A DNA stretch of 64,000 nucleotides from Salinibacter grassmerensis. GTDB lineage: Bacteria > Bacteroidota > Rhodothermia > Rhodothermales > Salinibacteraceae. The stretch lies in contig NZ_CAMTTF010000003.1 in the NCBI RefSeq assembly GCF_947077765.1, positions 310,001 through 374,000 on the forward strand. The letters run 5' to 3'. The position numbers and the translations under genes were made by a program. Below the pieces are notes generated by a model. That model ran no database searches, was not told where the DNA came from, and saw nothing but the letters and a program-made list of their open reading frames with translations. Of the stretch, positions 8,718 to 18,546 are shown piece by piece; position 1 is the first letter of the stretch, and every line of letters begins with the position of its first letter.

Positions 8718-9380
8718 TCAAAACTGCAGCGCGACGGCGGCACCTGTGGGGCCCGCCTGAACGGAGAGCTGCACGCCCGCATCAAGGAGCGACGAGAGAC
8801 GCCCCCGCGACGCCCAGAACGCGATGCCGTCGAGCACGAGCAGCCCAACGCCTTGCAGGATGAGGGATGCGCCAAAGCCGCGCCACCGGCCCACATTGTC
8901 GATCCCGTAATGGCTTGCCCCGAGCATCGTGGCTCCCACGGCGGAATAGCTCACGTTCAGACCGAGGTTGAGGAGGAGCACGTCGTGAAACTGCCGCTCC
9001 GCCGCGAGTAGGGGACCGGCCTCCGCCGGCGGTCCCCCGGACCCCAGAAGCCCGCCAGCAGCAATGCCGGCGTTCACGAGCCCCCACCCTGCCGACATCG
9101 CCCCAAAGTGCCACCGCGTCGACTGGGCCGAGCGGGACGACGCCCAGACAAGCGCCAGTCCCCCCAGTGCGTTGACGCCCCCCCACGCCCCAACCCGCCA
9201 CAGATGTGCGTCCTTCGCGTCCCCAAACTGCGCCGATTGAATCTGGGCCAGCGAGTCGCGGGTTGGGCCCCCGGACTGGCCCACTGCCTCTCTGGCAAGG
9301 GGCCCCAGGAGAAGCAGGGCAGCCAGCCCGGCAGCACGCACGAAGGGCGAGACGGACGAATTTGTGTCGACGGAAGCCAC
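8718..9380 (-). CDS. small uncharacterised membrane protein (DUF6992-like)
   Basis: A 220-residue protein from a GTG start. After a signal-like hydrophobic N-terminus (about residues 15-33) there are four more hydrophobic helices: WGGVNALGGLALVWA; the one around GWGLVNAGIAAGG; LLLNLGLNVSYSAVGATML; and GASLILQGVGLLVLDGIAFW. A conserved-looking 'ERQFHDVLLLNLGLN' precedes the third helix. It resembles short membrane proteins of unknown function common in Bacteroidota. It ends 13 bases from the convergent nuclease gene, and no terminator is obvious between them. Confidence 0.65.
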   Translation of the reverse strand: MASVDTNSSVSPFVRAAGLAALLLLGPLAREAVGQSGGPTRDSLAQIQSAQFGDAKDAHLWRVGAWGGVNALGGLALVWASSRSAQSTRWHFGAMSAGWGLVNAGIAAGGLLGSGGPPAEAGPLLAAERQFHDVLLLNLGLNVSYSAVGATMLGASHYGIDNVGRWRGFGASLILQGVGLLVLDGIAFWASRGRLSSLLDAGVQLSVQAGPTGAAVALQF

Positions 9381-9630
9381 GGCGGTGCAGGGAATTTATT
9401 GGAAGCAGGATCATGTCAACGGACTGTCTACACGGACCAAGGGTTCGTCGCCCCCGGACACGTTTCCCGAATCCAGCAATTCAAGGCCGATCTGCTCTTC
9501 CAAGAGGAGTCCTACGTCGTTAGGTGCTCGGTTGCGGAGCGACGGGATACCGGAACAGGGGAATTCTACCGTCGTTAGGCAGGGATCCGAAACGAGATGT
9601 CCGCAGAATGGCTCACGTACCCCTTTTCTT

Positions 9631-10002
9631 ATGCCCAAGACTGCTTCTCCGACATCGGACGCCTCTGCTCAGGACGCCCCAATCCAAATCAGCCCGAATG
9701 CGGCGCGCGAGATCCGGAAGATCATCAACAAGAAAAACATTCCGGACGGGTACGGGCTCCGCGTAGGCGTGAAGGGCGGAGGCTGTTCGGGCATGAGCTA
9801 CGTGCTTGGATTCGACAAGGAGCGTGAGAAGGACAAGGTGTTCAACCTCGACGGGATCACCGTCTACATGGACAAGCGGCATGGGCTTTACCTGATGGGA
9901 ACGACCATCAACTACCACGACGGGCTCGACGCGCGAGGCTTTACCTTTGAGAATCCCAACGCGACCGAGACATGTGGTTGCGGCGCTAGCTTTGCGGCCT
10001 AG
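9631..10002 (+). CDS. A-type iron-sulfur carrier (IscA/HesB/ErpA family)
   Basis: A 123-residue protein. The three conserved cysteines of A-type Fe-S carriers are present: Cys52 in GGGCSG, and Cys115 and Cys117 in TCGCGAS. The core 'ISPNAAREIRKII' and 'GLRVGVKGGGCSGMSYVLGF' is typical. It would accept or deliver [2Fe-2S] or [4Fe-4S] clusters during maturation of cytosolic Fe-S enzymes. The ATG at 9631 gives the usual family length plus a 15-residue tail at the N-terminus; the frame is open further upstream, but that part does not look like protein. No other isc/suf genes are adjacent. IscA and ErpA cannot be told apart here. Confidence 0.9.
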   Translation: MPKTASPTSDASAQDAPIQISPNAAREIRKIINKKNIPDGYGLRVGVKGGGCSGMSYVLGFDKEREKDKVFNLDGITVYMDKRHGLYLMGTTINYHDGLDARGFTFENPNATETCGCGASFAA

Positions 10003-10305
10003 CATTTTTGCCTTCCGCGCACTGAATCCTGTCAGTCGCCGTTTCTGGCGCCTCAGGCCTCTTCCTGCGACTCACTGGCGCGCCGACCGCTTCGTCAATC
10101 TTGTAACGCTCCTGCACTAGTTCGTCTCCCCATATGCAGGAGATGCGGGAAGGGGAACAGAGTGCGCAAATGCATGGTTACTACTTGCACAACGTGCTTC
10201 ACGCGTGGGGTCGTCTCTGAGGAAAGGACGAAACTTGTTTTCCTCATCGCGTCCCCGCCGTGTAGGGCGCCGACGCGGCGCTTTTGATCGTTCAACCCAT
10301 CTGGT
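10003..10305. promoter_or_regulatory. intergenic region upstream of clpC
   Basis: About 300 bases with no credible gene. A short inverted repeat GCAC-aac-GTGC lies at 10187-10197, about 110 bases before the clpC ATG, and could be part of a regulator site. No CtsR-type heptad repeat was recognised. Assignment as the clpC promoter region is inferred from position only. Confidence 0.35.
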
Positions 10306-12927
10306 ATGGAAGGCAACTTCTCGAATCGTGTCCGGGACGTCATTTCGTACAGCCGCGAGGAGGCGGTGCGGCTCGGGCATGATTACATCGGTACGGAGCA
10401 CCTCTTGCTTGGTCTCATCCGAGAGGGCGACGGGATTGCGGTCAAGATTCTCCGCAATCTCGGGTGTGACCTGTTGGAGCTCAAAGAGGCCGTGGAAGAT
10501 ACGGTCCGGAGCACCAGCAGCTCTACCTCGGTGGGGAACATCCCCCTCACCAAGCAGGCCGAGAAGGTGCTCAAGATCACATACCTGGAGGCGAAGCTCT
10601 ACAAGAGCGACGTCATTGGGACGGAGCACCTCCTCCTGAGCCTGCTCCGGGACGATGAAAACATTGCCGCGCAAATTCTCCAACAAGGTTTTTCAGTAAC
10701 GTACGACGCCGTGAGAAACGAGCTAGACTCCATTATTAGTGGCAAGGCTTCTTCCTCTTCCAGCGGCAGCGGTGGATCCGGCGGTCGCCTCTCTTCCGGC
10801 TACGGGCAGGAGAGCAGCGAGTCGGAGAACAGCAACACACCGGTTCTGGATAACTTTGGCCGGGACCTGACGGAGCTGGCGGAGGAGGACGAACTCGACC
10901 CGATCATCGGGCGCGAAGAAGAGATCAAACGCGTCGCCCAGATCCTGAGTCGGCGCAAAAAGAACAATCCGGTTCTCATCGGAGAGCCGGGCGTCGGAAA
11001 GACCGCCATCGCGGAGGGACTCGCCGCACGGATTGTGGACCGTAAGGTCAGCCGCGTGCTTTACGACAAGCGCATCGTCACGCTCGACCTTGCGTCCCTC
11101 GTGGCCGGTACCAAGTACCGTGGCCAGTTCGAGGAGCGGATGAAGGCCGTGATGAAGGAGTTGGAGGACAATGACGACATCATCCTCTTCATCGATGAGA
11201 TCCACACCATCGTCGGGGCCGGCGGCGCCTCTGGCAGCCTGGACGCGTCGAATATGTTCAAGCCTGCCCTTGCCCGCGGCGACCTTCAGTGCATCGGTGC
11301 GACGACGCTTGACGAGTACCGTCAGAACATTGAGGGCGATGGCGCACTCGACCGCCGCTTCCAGAAAATCATTGTCGATCCGTCGACGCCTGAGGAGACG
11401 GTCAACATCCTTTCGAACATCAAGTCCTACTACGAGGACCACCACAACGTCCGCTTCTCTGAGGAGGCGATCGACCTGGCGGTGCAGTTGAGCGACCGCT
11501 ACATCACCGACCGGTTCCTGCCGGACAAGGCGATCGACGTGATGGACGAGGCTGGCGCGCGGGTTCACCTCTCCAATATTGAGGTCCCCCCCCAGATTCT
11601 GGAGCTTGAGGAACAGATTGAGGACGTACAGGAGGAGAAGAACCAGGTCGTCAAGAGCCAGCGGTTTGAGGAGGCAGCCCGTCTCCGCGACAAGGAGAAG
11701 ACCCTCCAGGAGGAACTGGAGGAGGCCAAGCAGCAGTGGCACGAGCAGGCCGAAACCGAAATCCACGATGTCACCTCGGAGGAGATCGCTGAGGTAGTGG
11801 CCATGATGACGGGCATTCCGGTCGACAAGATTAGCGAGCCGGAGCAGCAGAAGCTCCTCAAGATGGAGGAGTCCCTCAAGGAGCACGTCGTGGGACAGGA
11901 CGAGGCCATCGAGAAGCTGTCGAAGGCCATCCGCCGCACCCGTGCTGGCCTGAAGGACCCCGAGAAGCCGATTGGTTCCTTCATCTTCCTAGGCCCCACC
12001 GGCGTTGGCAAGACCGAGCTGGCCAAGGTTCTCACCGAATACCTTTTCGACTCCCAGGAGTCGCTTATCCGAATTGACATGAGCGAGTACATGGAGAAGT
12101 TCTCCGTGAGCCGACTCGTGGGGGCCCCTCCAGGATACGTGGGCCACGAAGAGGGCGGCCAGCTTACCGAGAAGGTACGCCGGAAGCCGTACTCTGTGGT
12201 TCTGCTCGACGAGATTGAGAAGGCCCATCCGGATGTTTCCAACATCCTCCTCCAGGTGCTGGACGACGGCATCCTAACCGACGGCATGGGCCGGGAGGTC
12301 GACTTCCGCAATACGATCCTCATCATGACCTCCAACATTGGCACGCAGGACATCAAGTCCTTCGGCCAGGGGATCGGGTTTGACCAAACGGACGGAGAGG
12401 ACATGGATTACACGTCCATGAAGTCCACCGTCCAGGATGCCCTCAAGAATGTCTTCAACCCGGAGTTCCTGAACCGGCTGGACGACGTGATCGTCTTCAA
12501 CCCGCTCAACAAGGAGAACATCTTCGACATCATCGACATCATGTCGGAGGATCTCTTCGACCGGGCCGAGGAGCTTGGTCTTGACCTTGAGTTCGACGAG
12601 GCCGCCAAGGAATTCCTAACGGACCGCGGGTTCGACCAGAAGTACGGTGCGCGGCCGCTTCGCAGGGCTCTTCAGAAGTACGTGCAGGACCCGATGGCCG
12701 AAGACATCCTCCACGACGAGATCACGGAGGGCGACACTGTCCTCATCACGCACGATGGCGATTCGGAAGAGCTCTCCTTCGAGGTCGAGGAGGGCGAGGC
12801 CCCGACCGAGGAGACATCGGCAGACGCGGAAGAGGCCAGCGTCTCCACTGAAGAAGTTGCTGAGGGAGCACCCACCGACGAAAATGGATCCGGTGAGGAG
12901 TCTGCGACGGATTCCGATGAGGAGTGA
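10306..12927 (+). CDS. clpC: ATP-dependent Clp protease ATP-binding subunit ClpC
   Basis: An 873-residue class I Clp/Hsp100 unfoldase. Domain order: two Clp_N repeats (residues about 1-145), AAA+ D1 with Walker A GEPGVGKT (226-233) and '[14 protein letters not shown]', a UVR-type linker ('[20 protein letters not shown]', about 447-466), and AAA+ D2 with Walker A GPTGVGKT (563-570). These are followed by the ClpB_D2-small domain. The UVR linker separates ClpC from ClpB. It unfolds substrates for the ClpP peptidase, which is not in this window. A very acidic C-terminal tail of about 45 residues fits a halophilic proteome. A strong terminator follows the stop codon. Confidence 0.97.
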   Translation: MEGNFSNRVRDVISYSREEAVRLGHDYIGTEHLLLGLIREGDGIAVKILRNLGCDLLELKEAVEDTVRSTSSSTSVGNIPLTKQAEKVLKITYLEAKLYKSDVIGTEHLLLSLLRDDENIAAQILQQGFSVTYDAVRNELDSIISGKASSSSSGSGGSGGRLSSGYGQESSESENSNTPVLDNFGRDLTELAEEDELDPIIGREEEIKRVAQILSRRKKNNPVLIGEPGVGKTAIAEGLAARIVDRKVSRVLYDKRIVTLDLASLVAGTKYRGQFEERMKAVMKELEDNDDIILFIDEIHTIVGAGGASGSLDASNMFKPALARGDLQCIGATTLDEYRQNIEGDGALDRRFQKIIVDPSTPEETVNILSNIKSYYEDHHNVRFSEEAIDLAVQLSDRYITDRFLPDKAIDVMDEAGARVHLSNIEVPPQILELEEQIEDVQEEKNQVVKSQRFEEAARLRDKEKTLQEELEEAKQQWHEQAETEIHDVTSEEIAEVVAMMTGIPVDKISEPEQQKLLKMEESLKEHVVGQDEAIEKLSKAIRRTRAGLKDPEKPIGSFIFLGPTGVGKTELAKVLTEYLFDSQESLIRIDMSEYMEKFSVSRLVGAPPGYVGHEEGGQLTEKVRRKPYSVVLLDEIEKAHPDVSNILLQVLDDGILTDGMGREVDFRNTILIMTSNIGTQDIKSFGQGIGFDQTDGEDMDYTSMKSTVQDALKNVFNPEFLNRLDDVIVFNPLNKENIFDIIDIMSEDLFDRAEELGLDLEFDEAAKEFLTDRGFDQKYGARPLRRALQKYVQDPMAEDILHDEITEGDTVLITHDGDSEELSFEVEEGEAPTEETSADAEEASVSTEEVAEGAPTDENGSGEESATDSDEE

Positions 12928-12952
12928 CCGCTCCACTACGAACCTACTTCTT

Positions 12953-12990
12953 CCCCTCCGTTCGGCAGCGCCGAGCGGAGGGGTTTTTGT
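12953..12990 (+). terminator. rho-independent terminator of clpC
   Basis: A 13-bp hairpin: CCCCTCCGTTCGG pairs with CCGAGCGGAGGGG around a 5-base loop (one G-T wobble), immediately followed by TTTTTG. It starts 25 bases after the clpC stop codon. Confidence 0.9.
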
Positions 12991-13068
12991 ATTGTAGGGG
13001 TTGTGGTCGGTCCTTGCGCCGCGCGGCGCCTCACAGGTTTGGTCCGGGCTGGGGAGAACACGCTGCGC

Positions 13069-13761
13069 TTATGCCCCCTCCCTCGTAGACCTCAGGCGGG
13101 CCGTGTGAAAGCGTCCCGTGGTATCTCGGCCGTTTTCTGCTACAGACACGGGGCGTGCGAACGGCGGGCCGTCAGTCACAAACGTATGGAAGGCCCCTTG
13201 CTCGCCGCAGGGATCTACCCCGTCGGGTAGGTCCTCAAGAAATGCGTCGTCGTAGGCCCGTCCCACGAAGGATGAGTCGAGCTGGGTGGTATCGACGGTG
13301 GTAACGACGGCCTGGTAGCCCCGCGCCGAAAAGTGCTGGGCCAACCACGTCGTGTCGCGCCCCCACAGCGGGAATAGAGCTGTGGCCCCGAACGACTCGA
13401 TCAGTTCTTCGCGGTAGGCGCGCACGTCATCGAGAAACAGATCCCCCGCGACGACGGTGGAGAATCCGGTTTCCAGAAGGGGCGTCAGGGCCGCTTCCAG
13501 ACGCGCCTCGTACACCTCATTCGGGGGCTGTGGCGGCACTCGCATGACGTGGAGCGGAAGATCGAGCGCATCGGCCTGCCGCTCCAGGAGAGACAGAGAG
13601 GTGCCGTGCATCGTGACGCGCTCCCTGTCCTCCGTCACCGTCGTGAGCAGGGCCCCCACGCGCCGGGGCGATTGACTGTGAAGCACGTCGAGCGCCAGCA
13701 TCGCATCCTTGCCTCCACTCCACATCAGCACGAGGCCATCCTGCGAACGGGGGAGCGCCAT
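13069..13761 (-). CDS. Dph6-like ATP pyrophosphatase (PP-loop, diphthine-ammonia ligase family)
   Basis: A 230-residue protein. The PP-loop motif is WSGGKDAMLAL (about residues 14-24), where the usual SGGKDS has Ala in place of Ser. The later stretch 'VVAGDLFLDDVRAYREELIESFGATALFPLWG' matches the MJ0570/Dph6 family ('GD...D..R.W.E....G....PLW'). Eukaryotic Dph6 amidates diphthine, but bacteria lack diphthamide, so the bacterial substrate is unknown. It probably adenylates a small-molecule or protein carboxylate. It is convergent with clpC and separated from it by the clpC terminator. Confidence 0.8.
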   Translation of the reverse strand: MALPRSQDGLVLMWSGGKDAMLALDVLHSQSPRRVGALLTTVTEDRERVTMHGTSLSLLERQADALDLPLHVMRVPPQPPNEVYEARLEAALTPLLETGFSTVVAGDLFLDDVRAYREELIESFGATALFPLWGRDTTWLAQHFSARGYQAVVTTVDTTQLDSSFVGRAYDDAFLEDLPDGVDPCGEQGAFHTFVTDGPPFARPVSVAENGRDTTGRFHTARLRSTREGA

Positions 13762-13803
13762 GGAGTTGAGAGCGTTTGGGGGGAGAACTACGCTGAGGAT
13801 CTG

Positions 13804-14712
13804 CTACGCGCCGGCACTGTCGTGGCCGTCGACCAGCGACCGACCGAAAGACTTCACGGCGCAGACCGGGCACGGCGCTCGGCGAAGCACCTTTTCCGCC
13901 ACACTGCCCATCAGCATGCGCTCCAGCCCCGTTCGGCCGTGGGTTGCAATGGCGATGAAGGCCGCACCGCGTTCCTCCGCCACGTCCAGGACTTCAGCGG
14001 CCGGGTGTCCCCCGCGCACGTCGAGCGTTACTTCGATTCCCTTCGTTCGGAGGGACTCGGCCTCCACGTCGAGCACCTCTTCGGCCCGGTCCGATAGGAC
14101 GCCGGGATCGGGCGGGGAGCCGTGCGCTCCGTAGGCATTGGGCAGGCCCGTCGCATCCACGACGTGGAGAAGTGTAAGGTCCATGCCGTACACTGGGGCA
14201 ATCTCTCGGGCGTGGGCCATCAGCCGAAACCGGTGCTCCGAAAAGTCGACCGGGACCAGCAGGGTGCCGCCCTCCATGTCTTGGGGGGCGACCGCCCCCC
14301 GTCCGACCGTCAGCACGGGACACGGCGCCTTTCGAACCGCCTCCTCCGCCACGCTGCCCAGGACGAGGCGCCGTAGGCCTCGACGGCCGTGCGTGCCCAT
14401 GACGACCAGGTCCACGTCGTACTGAACAACGTAGTTGAGAATGCCCCCGGCCGCGGTCGGATGGGTGACGGCCCGCTCTCGAAGGCGTGCGGCCGGCAGC
14501 GCCCCCCCTCCCGGCTCCACTCCATGCACACGTGCCTGGAGACTCGCCTCTTCGACCTCGATCACCTCATCAGGATCAACGTCGTGCTCCTCGACGGAGA
14601 TGACATGAAGGGCGGCATCGAAATGAGCAGCAAGGTGCTGGGCGTGACGATGGGCCTGCCCCGCACACTCAGACCCGTCGGTGGGAAATAAAATGCGGTC
14701 GACGCGCAACAT
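13804..14712 (-). CDS. universal stress protein, two Usp domains
   Basis: A 302-residue cytosolic protein made of two Usp domains. The first begins 'RILFPTDGSECAGQAHRHA' and ends with the ATP-binding loop GTHGRRGLRRLVLGSVAE. The second begins around 'GTLLVPVDFSEHRF' and ends with ATHGRTGLERMLMGSVAEK. Both loops fit G-x2-G-x9-G-S/T, so nucleotide binding is expected. The ATG at 14712 was preferred over the in-frame GTG at 14718. It lies 43 bases downstream of another double-Usp gene on the same strand, so the two are probably co-transcribed. Role: stress tolerance, exact function unknown. Confidence 0.9.
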   Translation of the reverse strand: MLRVDRILFPTDGSECAGQAHRHAQHLAAHFDAALHVISVEEHDVDPDEVIEVEEASLQARVHGVEPGGGALPAARLRERAVTHPTAAGGILNYVVQYDVDLVVMGTHGRRGLRRLVLGSVAEEAVRKAPCPVLTVGRGAVAPQDMEGGTLLVPVDFSEHRFRLMAHAREIAPVYGMDLTLLHVVDATGLPNAYGAHGSPPDPGVLSDRAEEVLDVEAESLRTKGIEVTLDVRGGHPAAEVLDVAEERGAAFIAIATHGRTGLERMLMGSVAEKVLRRAPCPVCAVKSFGRSLVDGHDSAGA

Positions 14713-14755
14713 GGCCACACAACAGAGTCCGTGAACAAGTCAGCGCGGGGCCGCG

Positions 14756-15706
14756 TCACGCGCTAGACTCAGACTTCTCTTCCGGCGTGGTGAAGGTCGT
14801 CCCAAAGGGCTTCATTGTCAGGACCGGGCAGTGCACGTATCGGACAACTTTCTCGGCCACGCTTCCAAGCAGAAAGCGATCGAGCCCGGTACGGCCGTGG
14901 GTCGACATGGCCACAAGATCAACCGACTCGGTGTCCACAAATTCAGCGATGTCCGGCGCCGCATTTCCCACAACCACGTGCGGTCGGATCGTCCGCTCCG
15001 GCCCGCCGGTGTCGGCGACGAAGGTCTCCAGGCGGTCCATCATCTTCTGCTCGATGTCCGGCTCCATGTCGTAAATGGACTGCACCCCACCCGTGTAGAA
15101 GGCAGGCTGAATGCGCTTGGCCACGACGTGCAGAACGTCGATCGAAGCGTCGTACAGGGCGGCCCACTCTTTTGCGGTGCGGAGGGTCTCGCGGGACGGA
15201 TCAGAAAAGTCGACGGGGACGAGAATCCGGTCAACAATTCGGGGGGAGGATTCTGACTGGCCGTCGGCATCGCCCCGAACGGACAGCACCGGCTGGTCGG
15301 ACCGGCGCACCACCTCCTCGGCCACACTGCCCAGCAGGATGCGGCTTGGCCCGCGTCGTCCATGTGTGCCCAGGGCGATAAGATCCACGTCCGCCTCCGT
15401 CGCGTAGTTGACGATCGCGGGCCCAGCGGACACGTCACGACGCACCACTTCTTTGATGGTCACCGCGTCGAGGGCGTCGGCCGAGACGGTACCCTCCTGC
15501 TTCACCGCGTCGCGAAATCGCGAAAAGCCGTCGCCCGGCGAACGGCCCTCGTCGGCGTCCGGATCGGGAGCCTCGTGCAGGACGTCGGCGTGCAGAACGT
15601 GGAGCGTGGCGCCCGTCCGTGCGGCTACGTCAAGGGCATACCGGACGGCCCGATCGGATACCGACGAAAAGTCGCGGGCGACCAGTAGGTCGTCAATTGC
15701 GAGCAT
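14756..15706 (-). CDS. universal stress protein, two Usp domains
   Basis: A 316-residue protein with two Usp domains. Domain 1 starts 'AIDDLLVARDFSSVSDRAV' and carries the ATP loop GTHGRRGPSRILLGSVAEE. Domain 2 starts 'RILVPVDFSDPSRETL' and carries STHGRTGLDRFLLGSVAEK. The ATG at 15706 sits directly before the first domain; the frame is open upstream, but those residues do not resemble the family. It is the first gene of a tandem pair with the Usp gene downstream. Similar length and domain order suggest local duplication. Confidence 0.9.
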   Translation of the reverse strand: MLAIDDLLVARDFSSVSDRAVRYALDVAARTGATLHVLHADVLHEAPDPDADEGRSPGDGFSRFRDAVKQEGTVSADALDAVTIKEVVRRDVSAGPAIVNYATEADVDLIALGTHGRRGPSRILLGSVAEEVVRRSDQPVLSVRGDADGQSESSPRIVDRILVPVDFSDPSRETLRTAKEWAALYDASIDVLHVVAKRIQPAFYTGGVQSIYDMEPDIEQKMMDRLETFVADTGGPERTIRPHVVVGNAAPDIAEFVDTESVDLVAMSTHGRTGLDRFLLGSVAEKVVRYVHCPVLTMKPFGTTFTTPEEKSESSA

Positions 15707-15879
15707 GGGAAAGAGATGGGTTTGGGAAGTGAGACAAGGTGTCGGGGACATGCGCCCCGCGGTGTTGTGAGAAGAAATGTATCTTCTGCCACCGCCAATG
15801 TCTACACGAGTGGCCTTTCCCACCAGGCACGGCAATTTGGGAGACTACCGTGGGGCTGTTCCCCACGGCCCCATTACAC

Positions 15880-16518
15880 TCAGGAAGCCCCGGCCCGTAC
15901 AGTGGCCCGCACGACAGCGGCCTCCCCGTTGAGATGCGGGCCCTCGCGGAGCTTCGCGTCCACGGCCTTTACAGAAGCACGACGTTCGTCCGCAAAGGCC
16001 CGACGTACTTCTTCCACCGGCACCATCCGGTCTGCCCGGCTCGGTCCCATGCGGTCGTAGGTGCCCGTCAGGTGGGTGGGCCGGAACCATTCGGCAAAGA
16101 TCCATCCGCCGGGACGTACGATGTTTTTTAGCGAGTCGTACAGCCGTTGACGCTCATCGGGAAGCAACTGCAGAAACGTGACGACGGCCGCATCCCACTG
16201 CCGATCGGGCTGCCAAGTGCGCACGTCGGCCTGGACGATCTCGAACGACAGGGCGGGGGCGTCTGCCCACTCTCGGGCCGTGGCCAGTGCCGTCTCCGAA
16301 AAGTCGACGGCGGTCACGTGATGCCCGTGCTTCTGGGCGAGCCAGGCCATCGTGCGCCCCTCCCCTGCCCCCAGCTCCACAACCTCGCTTCCGGTGGGCA
16401 GGCGGTGGACTTCTTCTTGCACGAAGGCATTCGGCTCCGCCCCGAAGAGGTGTCGTTCTCGTTCGTAGCGGACGTCCCAGAAGTCAGGCTGACTACTCGG
16501 GCGTGGCGAATCGGACAT
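15880..16518 (-). CDS. class I SAM-dependent methyltransferase (TehB-like)
   Basis: A 212-residue protein with a Rossmann-fold SAM site: VVELGAGEGRTMAWLA (motif I), 'HVTAVDFSETAL' (motif II Asp) and a later 'DAAVVTFLQLLP' plus 'VRPGGWIFAEWF'. The N-terminal 'FWDVRYERERHLFGAEPNAFV' resembles TehB/thiopurine-type methyltransferases. The substrate is unknown. The ATG at 16518 is used. An in-frame GTG at 16566 would overlap the stop codon of the upstream pepF as GTGA, so translational coupling with pepF is possible. Confidence 0.85.
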   Translation of the reverse strand: MSDSPRPSSQPDFWDVRYERERHLFGAEPNAFVQEEVHRLPTGSEVVELGAGEGRTMAWLAQKHGHHVTAVDFSETALATAREWADAPALSFEIVQADVRTWQPDRQWDAAVVTFLQLLPDERQRLYDSLKNIVRPGGWIFAEWFRPTHLTGTYDRMGPSRADRMVPVEEVRRAFADERRASVKAVDAKLREGPHLNGEAAVVRATVRAGAS

Positions 16519-16562
16519 GGGAGGAAGCGCTCCAGTGCCAGGCAGATGACTCAGGGGGACGT

Positions 16563-18374
16563 TCACGCCTGTCCGTTCCCGCGGGCCGAGCCGAGCGCCG
16601 TCTGGTCCGCAAGCTCTTCCGCCTCCTCAATGAGGGCCTCGACGTGTGAGAGGCCGCTGGCCCAGAAGTCTTCGTCTTCCAGGTCCACGCCCATCTGTCC
16701 CACCAGCTCGTGCGGCCAGTCGGACCCGCCCGCCCGGAGGAGATCCAGGTAGCGGTCGGCGAAGCCCCCATCGGCCGACTCGTAGCGGGCGTACAGGGCC
16801 AGCACCAGTAGCTCGCCGAACGCGTAGGCGTACACGTAGCCCGGCGTGTGCAGGAAGTGAGGGACGTAGCTCCACCAATATTGGTAGTGTTCACCGAGGG
16901 TCACACTTCCCTCGAACATAGCCCGCTGCGTCTCCATCCAGTGCTCCCCGAACTGATCCGCCTGAAGCTCTCCGTGATCGCGTCGGGCAGTGTGGATGCG
17001 GTGCTCGAACCGATTCATGGCCACCTGCCGAAAGACCGTCGCGAGCGTGTCGTCAATCTTGGCAACGAGCAGGGCAAGTCGATTCGCTGGATCCTCCTCG
17101 CTGCGCATCAGGCGCTGAAAGACGAGCATCTCGCCGAAGACGGACGCCATCTCGGCGGTCGTGAGGGGGGTGCCATGATGAAAAATGGACTGTTCGCGTG
17201 CCAGGGACTGGTGCACCCCGTGGCCCAGCTCGTGGGCGAGGGTCTGCACGTCGCGGGGCTTGCCTGTGTAGTTGAGCAGCACGTAGGGGTGCGCACTCGG
17301 CACCGTCCCGTGACTGAAGGCGCCGCTGCGCTTGCCCGGGACGAGCGCGGCATCGATCCAGTCCCCCTCGAAGAACTGGCGGGCCGCCTGTGCCATTTCG
17401 GGGTGGAAGTCGCCATAGGCGTCCAGAACGAGGGCCCGCGCGTCGCTCCACTCATAGGTCGAGTCCGCTTCGCGGATGGGCGCGTAGCGGTCGTAGTCGT
17501 AAAGCTCTTCGACGCCCAAGAGTTGCTTTTTGAGGCGGTAGAACCGTGCCACGAGGTCGTATCGTCCAGTGACGGCCTCGATGAGCGTGTCGACCGTCTC
17601 GTCATCCACCTCGTTCGCACGGTTTCGCTGTTCGAGCCAGTGGTCGTAGTCGCGGAGTCGATCGGTGGAGGCCTTGTCCGCCAGGAGCGTGTTGAAGACG
17701 TACGTGAGGGTACGGAGGTGTTCTTTCAGTCCGTCCGTGAAGGCATGGGCCGCCTCCCGCCGGACCGCCCGGTTGGGCTCGTAGAGTTTCGATAGGGTCT
17801 GTTCCTGGGTAAGCGACTCGCCGTCGAGCTCGAACCGCGCCGCGCCGAGGGTTTCGTCGAAGAAGCGGGTCCAGGCGTTCTTGCCAGTAATGCTCTTTTC
17901 CGAGAGCACCTTTTCCTCGGCCTCACTCAGCACATGCTCCTTGCGCTGATATTCGGTCTCGAGGTAGTGGCGATAATCGTCGAGGGCCTCGTGGGCGAGG
18001 AGCTCCTCCACGCGCTCTGCGTCAAGGGCCACCCATTCGGTGTCGAAGAAGACGAGACGCTGCTGGATGCGGTCCACGGTCTCCTGCACCGACTGCCGGA
18101 GCGCCCCCCGGTCGGCGTCGTTGGTGTCGGCGGTCCAGTACAGGTGTGCGTAGGCATGTGCCCGGCCGAGCCGATCTTGGAGGGAGCCGAGTGTGTCCAG
18201 GGCGTCGGCCAGTGCTTCGGGTTCCAGCTCCCCAATCCGTCCTCGGTACTCCTCGGCGAAATTCGTCGCGTCGGTCTCTAGCGACGCAAGATCCTTTTCT
18301 AAGGCATCAGGATCATCGTACAGGTCATCAAGGGCCCACCGAACATCGTCGGCCGCAGTCTCCGGCGTTTTCAT
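16563..18374 (-). CDS. pepF: M3 family oligoendopeptidase F
   Basis: A 603-residue cytosolic zinc metallopeptidase of the M3B/PepF group. The HEXXH site is His381-Glu382-Leu-Gly-His385 in 'TLAHELGHGVHQSLA', and 'TPLTTAEMASVFGEML' supplies the third metal-ligand Glu region, as in PepF. The N-terminal M3_N-like helices cover about residues 110-190. It cleaves short peptides of roughly 7-17 residues and recycles protein fragments. Length is typical (about 600). The ATG at 18374 is chosen; the upstream frame is not protein-like. The methyltransferase gene follows directly downstream. Confidence 0.93.
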   Translation of the reverse strand: MKTPETAADDVRWALDDLYDDPDALEKDLASLETDATNFAEEYRGRIGELEPEALADALDTLGSLQDRLGRAHAYAHLYWTADTNDADRGALRQSVQETVDRIQQRLVFFDTEWVALDAERVEELLAHEALDDYRHYLETEYQRKEHVLSEAEEKVLSEKSITGKNAWTRFFDETLGAARFELDGESLTQEQTLSKLYEPNRAVRREAAHAFTDGLKEHLRTLTYVFNTLLADKASTDRLRDYDHWLEQRNRANEVDDETVDTLIEAVTGRYDLVARFYRLKKQLLGVEELYDYDRYAPIREADSTYEWSDARALVLDAYGDFHPEMAQAARQFFEGDWIDAALVPGKRSGAFSHGTVPSAHPYVLLNYTGKPRDVQTLAHELGHGVHQSLAREQSIFHHGTPLTTAEMASVFGEMLVFQRLMRSEEDPANRLALLVAKIDDTLATVFRQVAMNRFEHRIHTARRDHGELQADQFGEHWMETQRAMFEGSVTLGEHYQYWWSYVPHFLHTPGYVYAYAFGELLVLALYARYESADGGFADRYLDLLRAGGSDWPHELVGQMGVDLEDEDFWASGLSHVEALIEEAEELADQTALGSARGNGQA

Positions 18375-18546
18375 AGGAGTACGTAGGTTGATTGAGCAAG
18401 AAAATGGGGCCCGCCCTGGTCGAATCGCCCGCCTCGGGTCCACTCGGATGGTATTGACCGATTGTTCACCCCCTTCCGTGTATCACGGTCCTTACGTCGT
18501 GGTACAGATAGGACGAGCTATTTGTACCATTGACGAATAACGCGCA

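Noticed and set aside
10723-11886. 387-codon open frame opposite clpC
   Set aside because: An antisense shadow of ClpC's coding pattern, leucine- and valine-rich without domain features.
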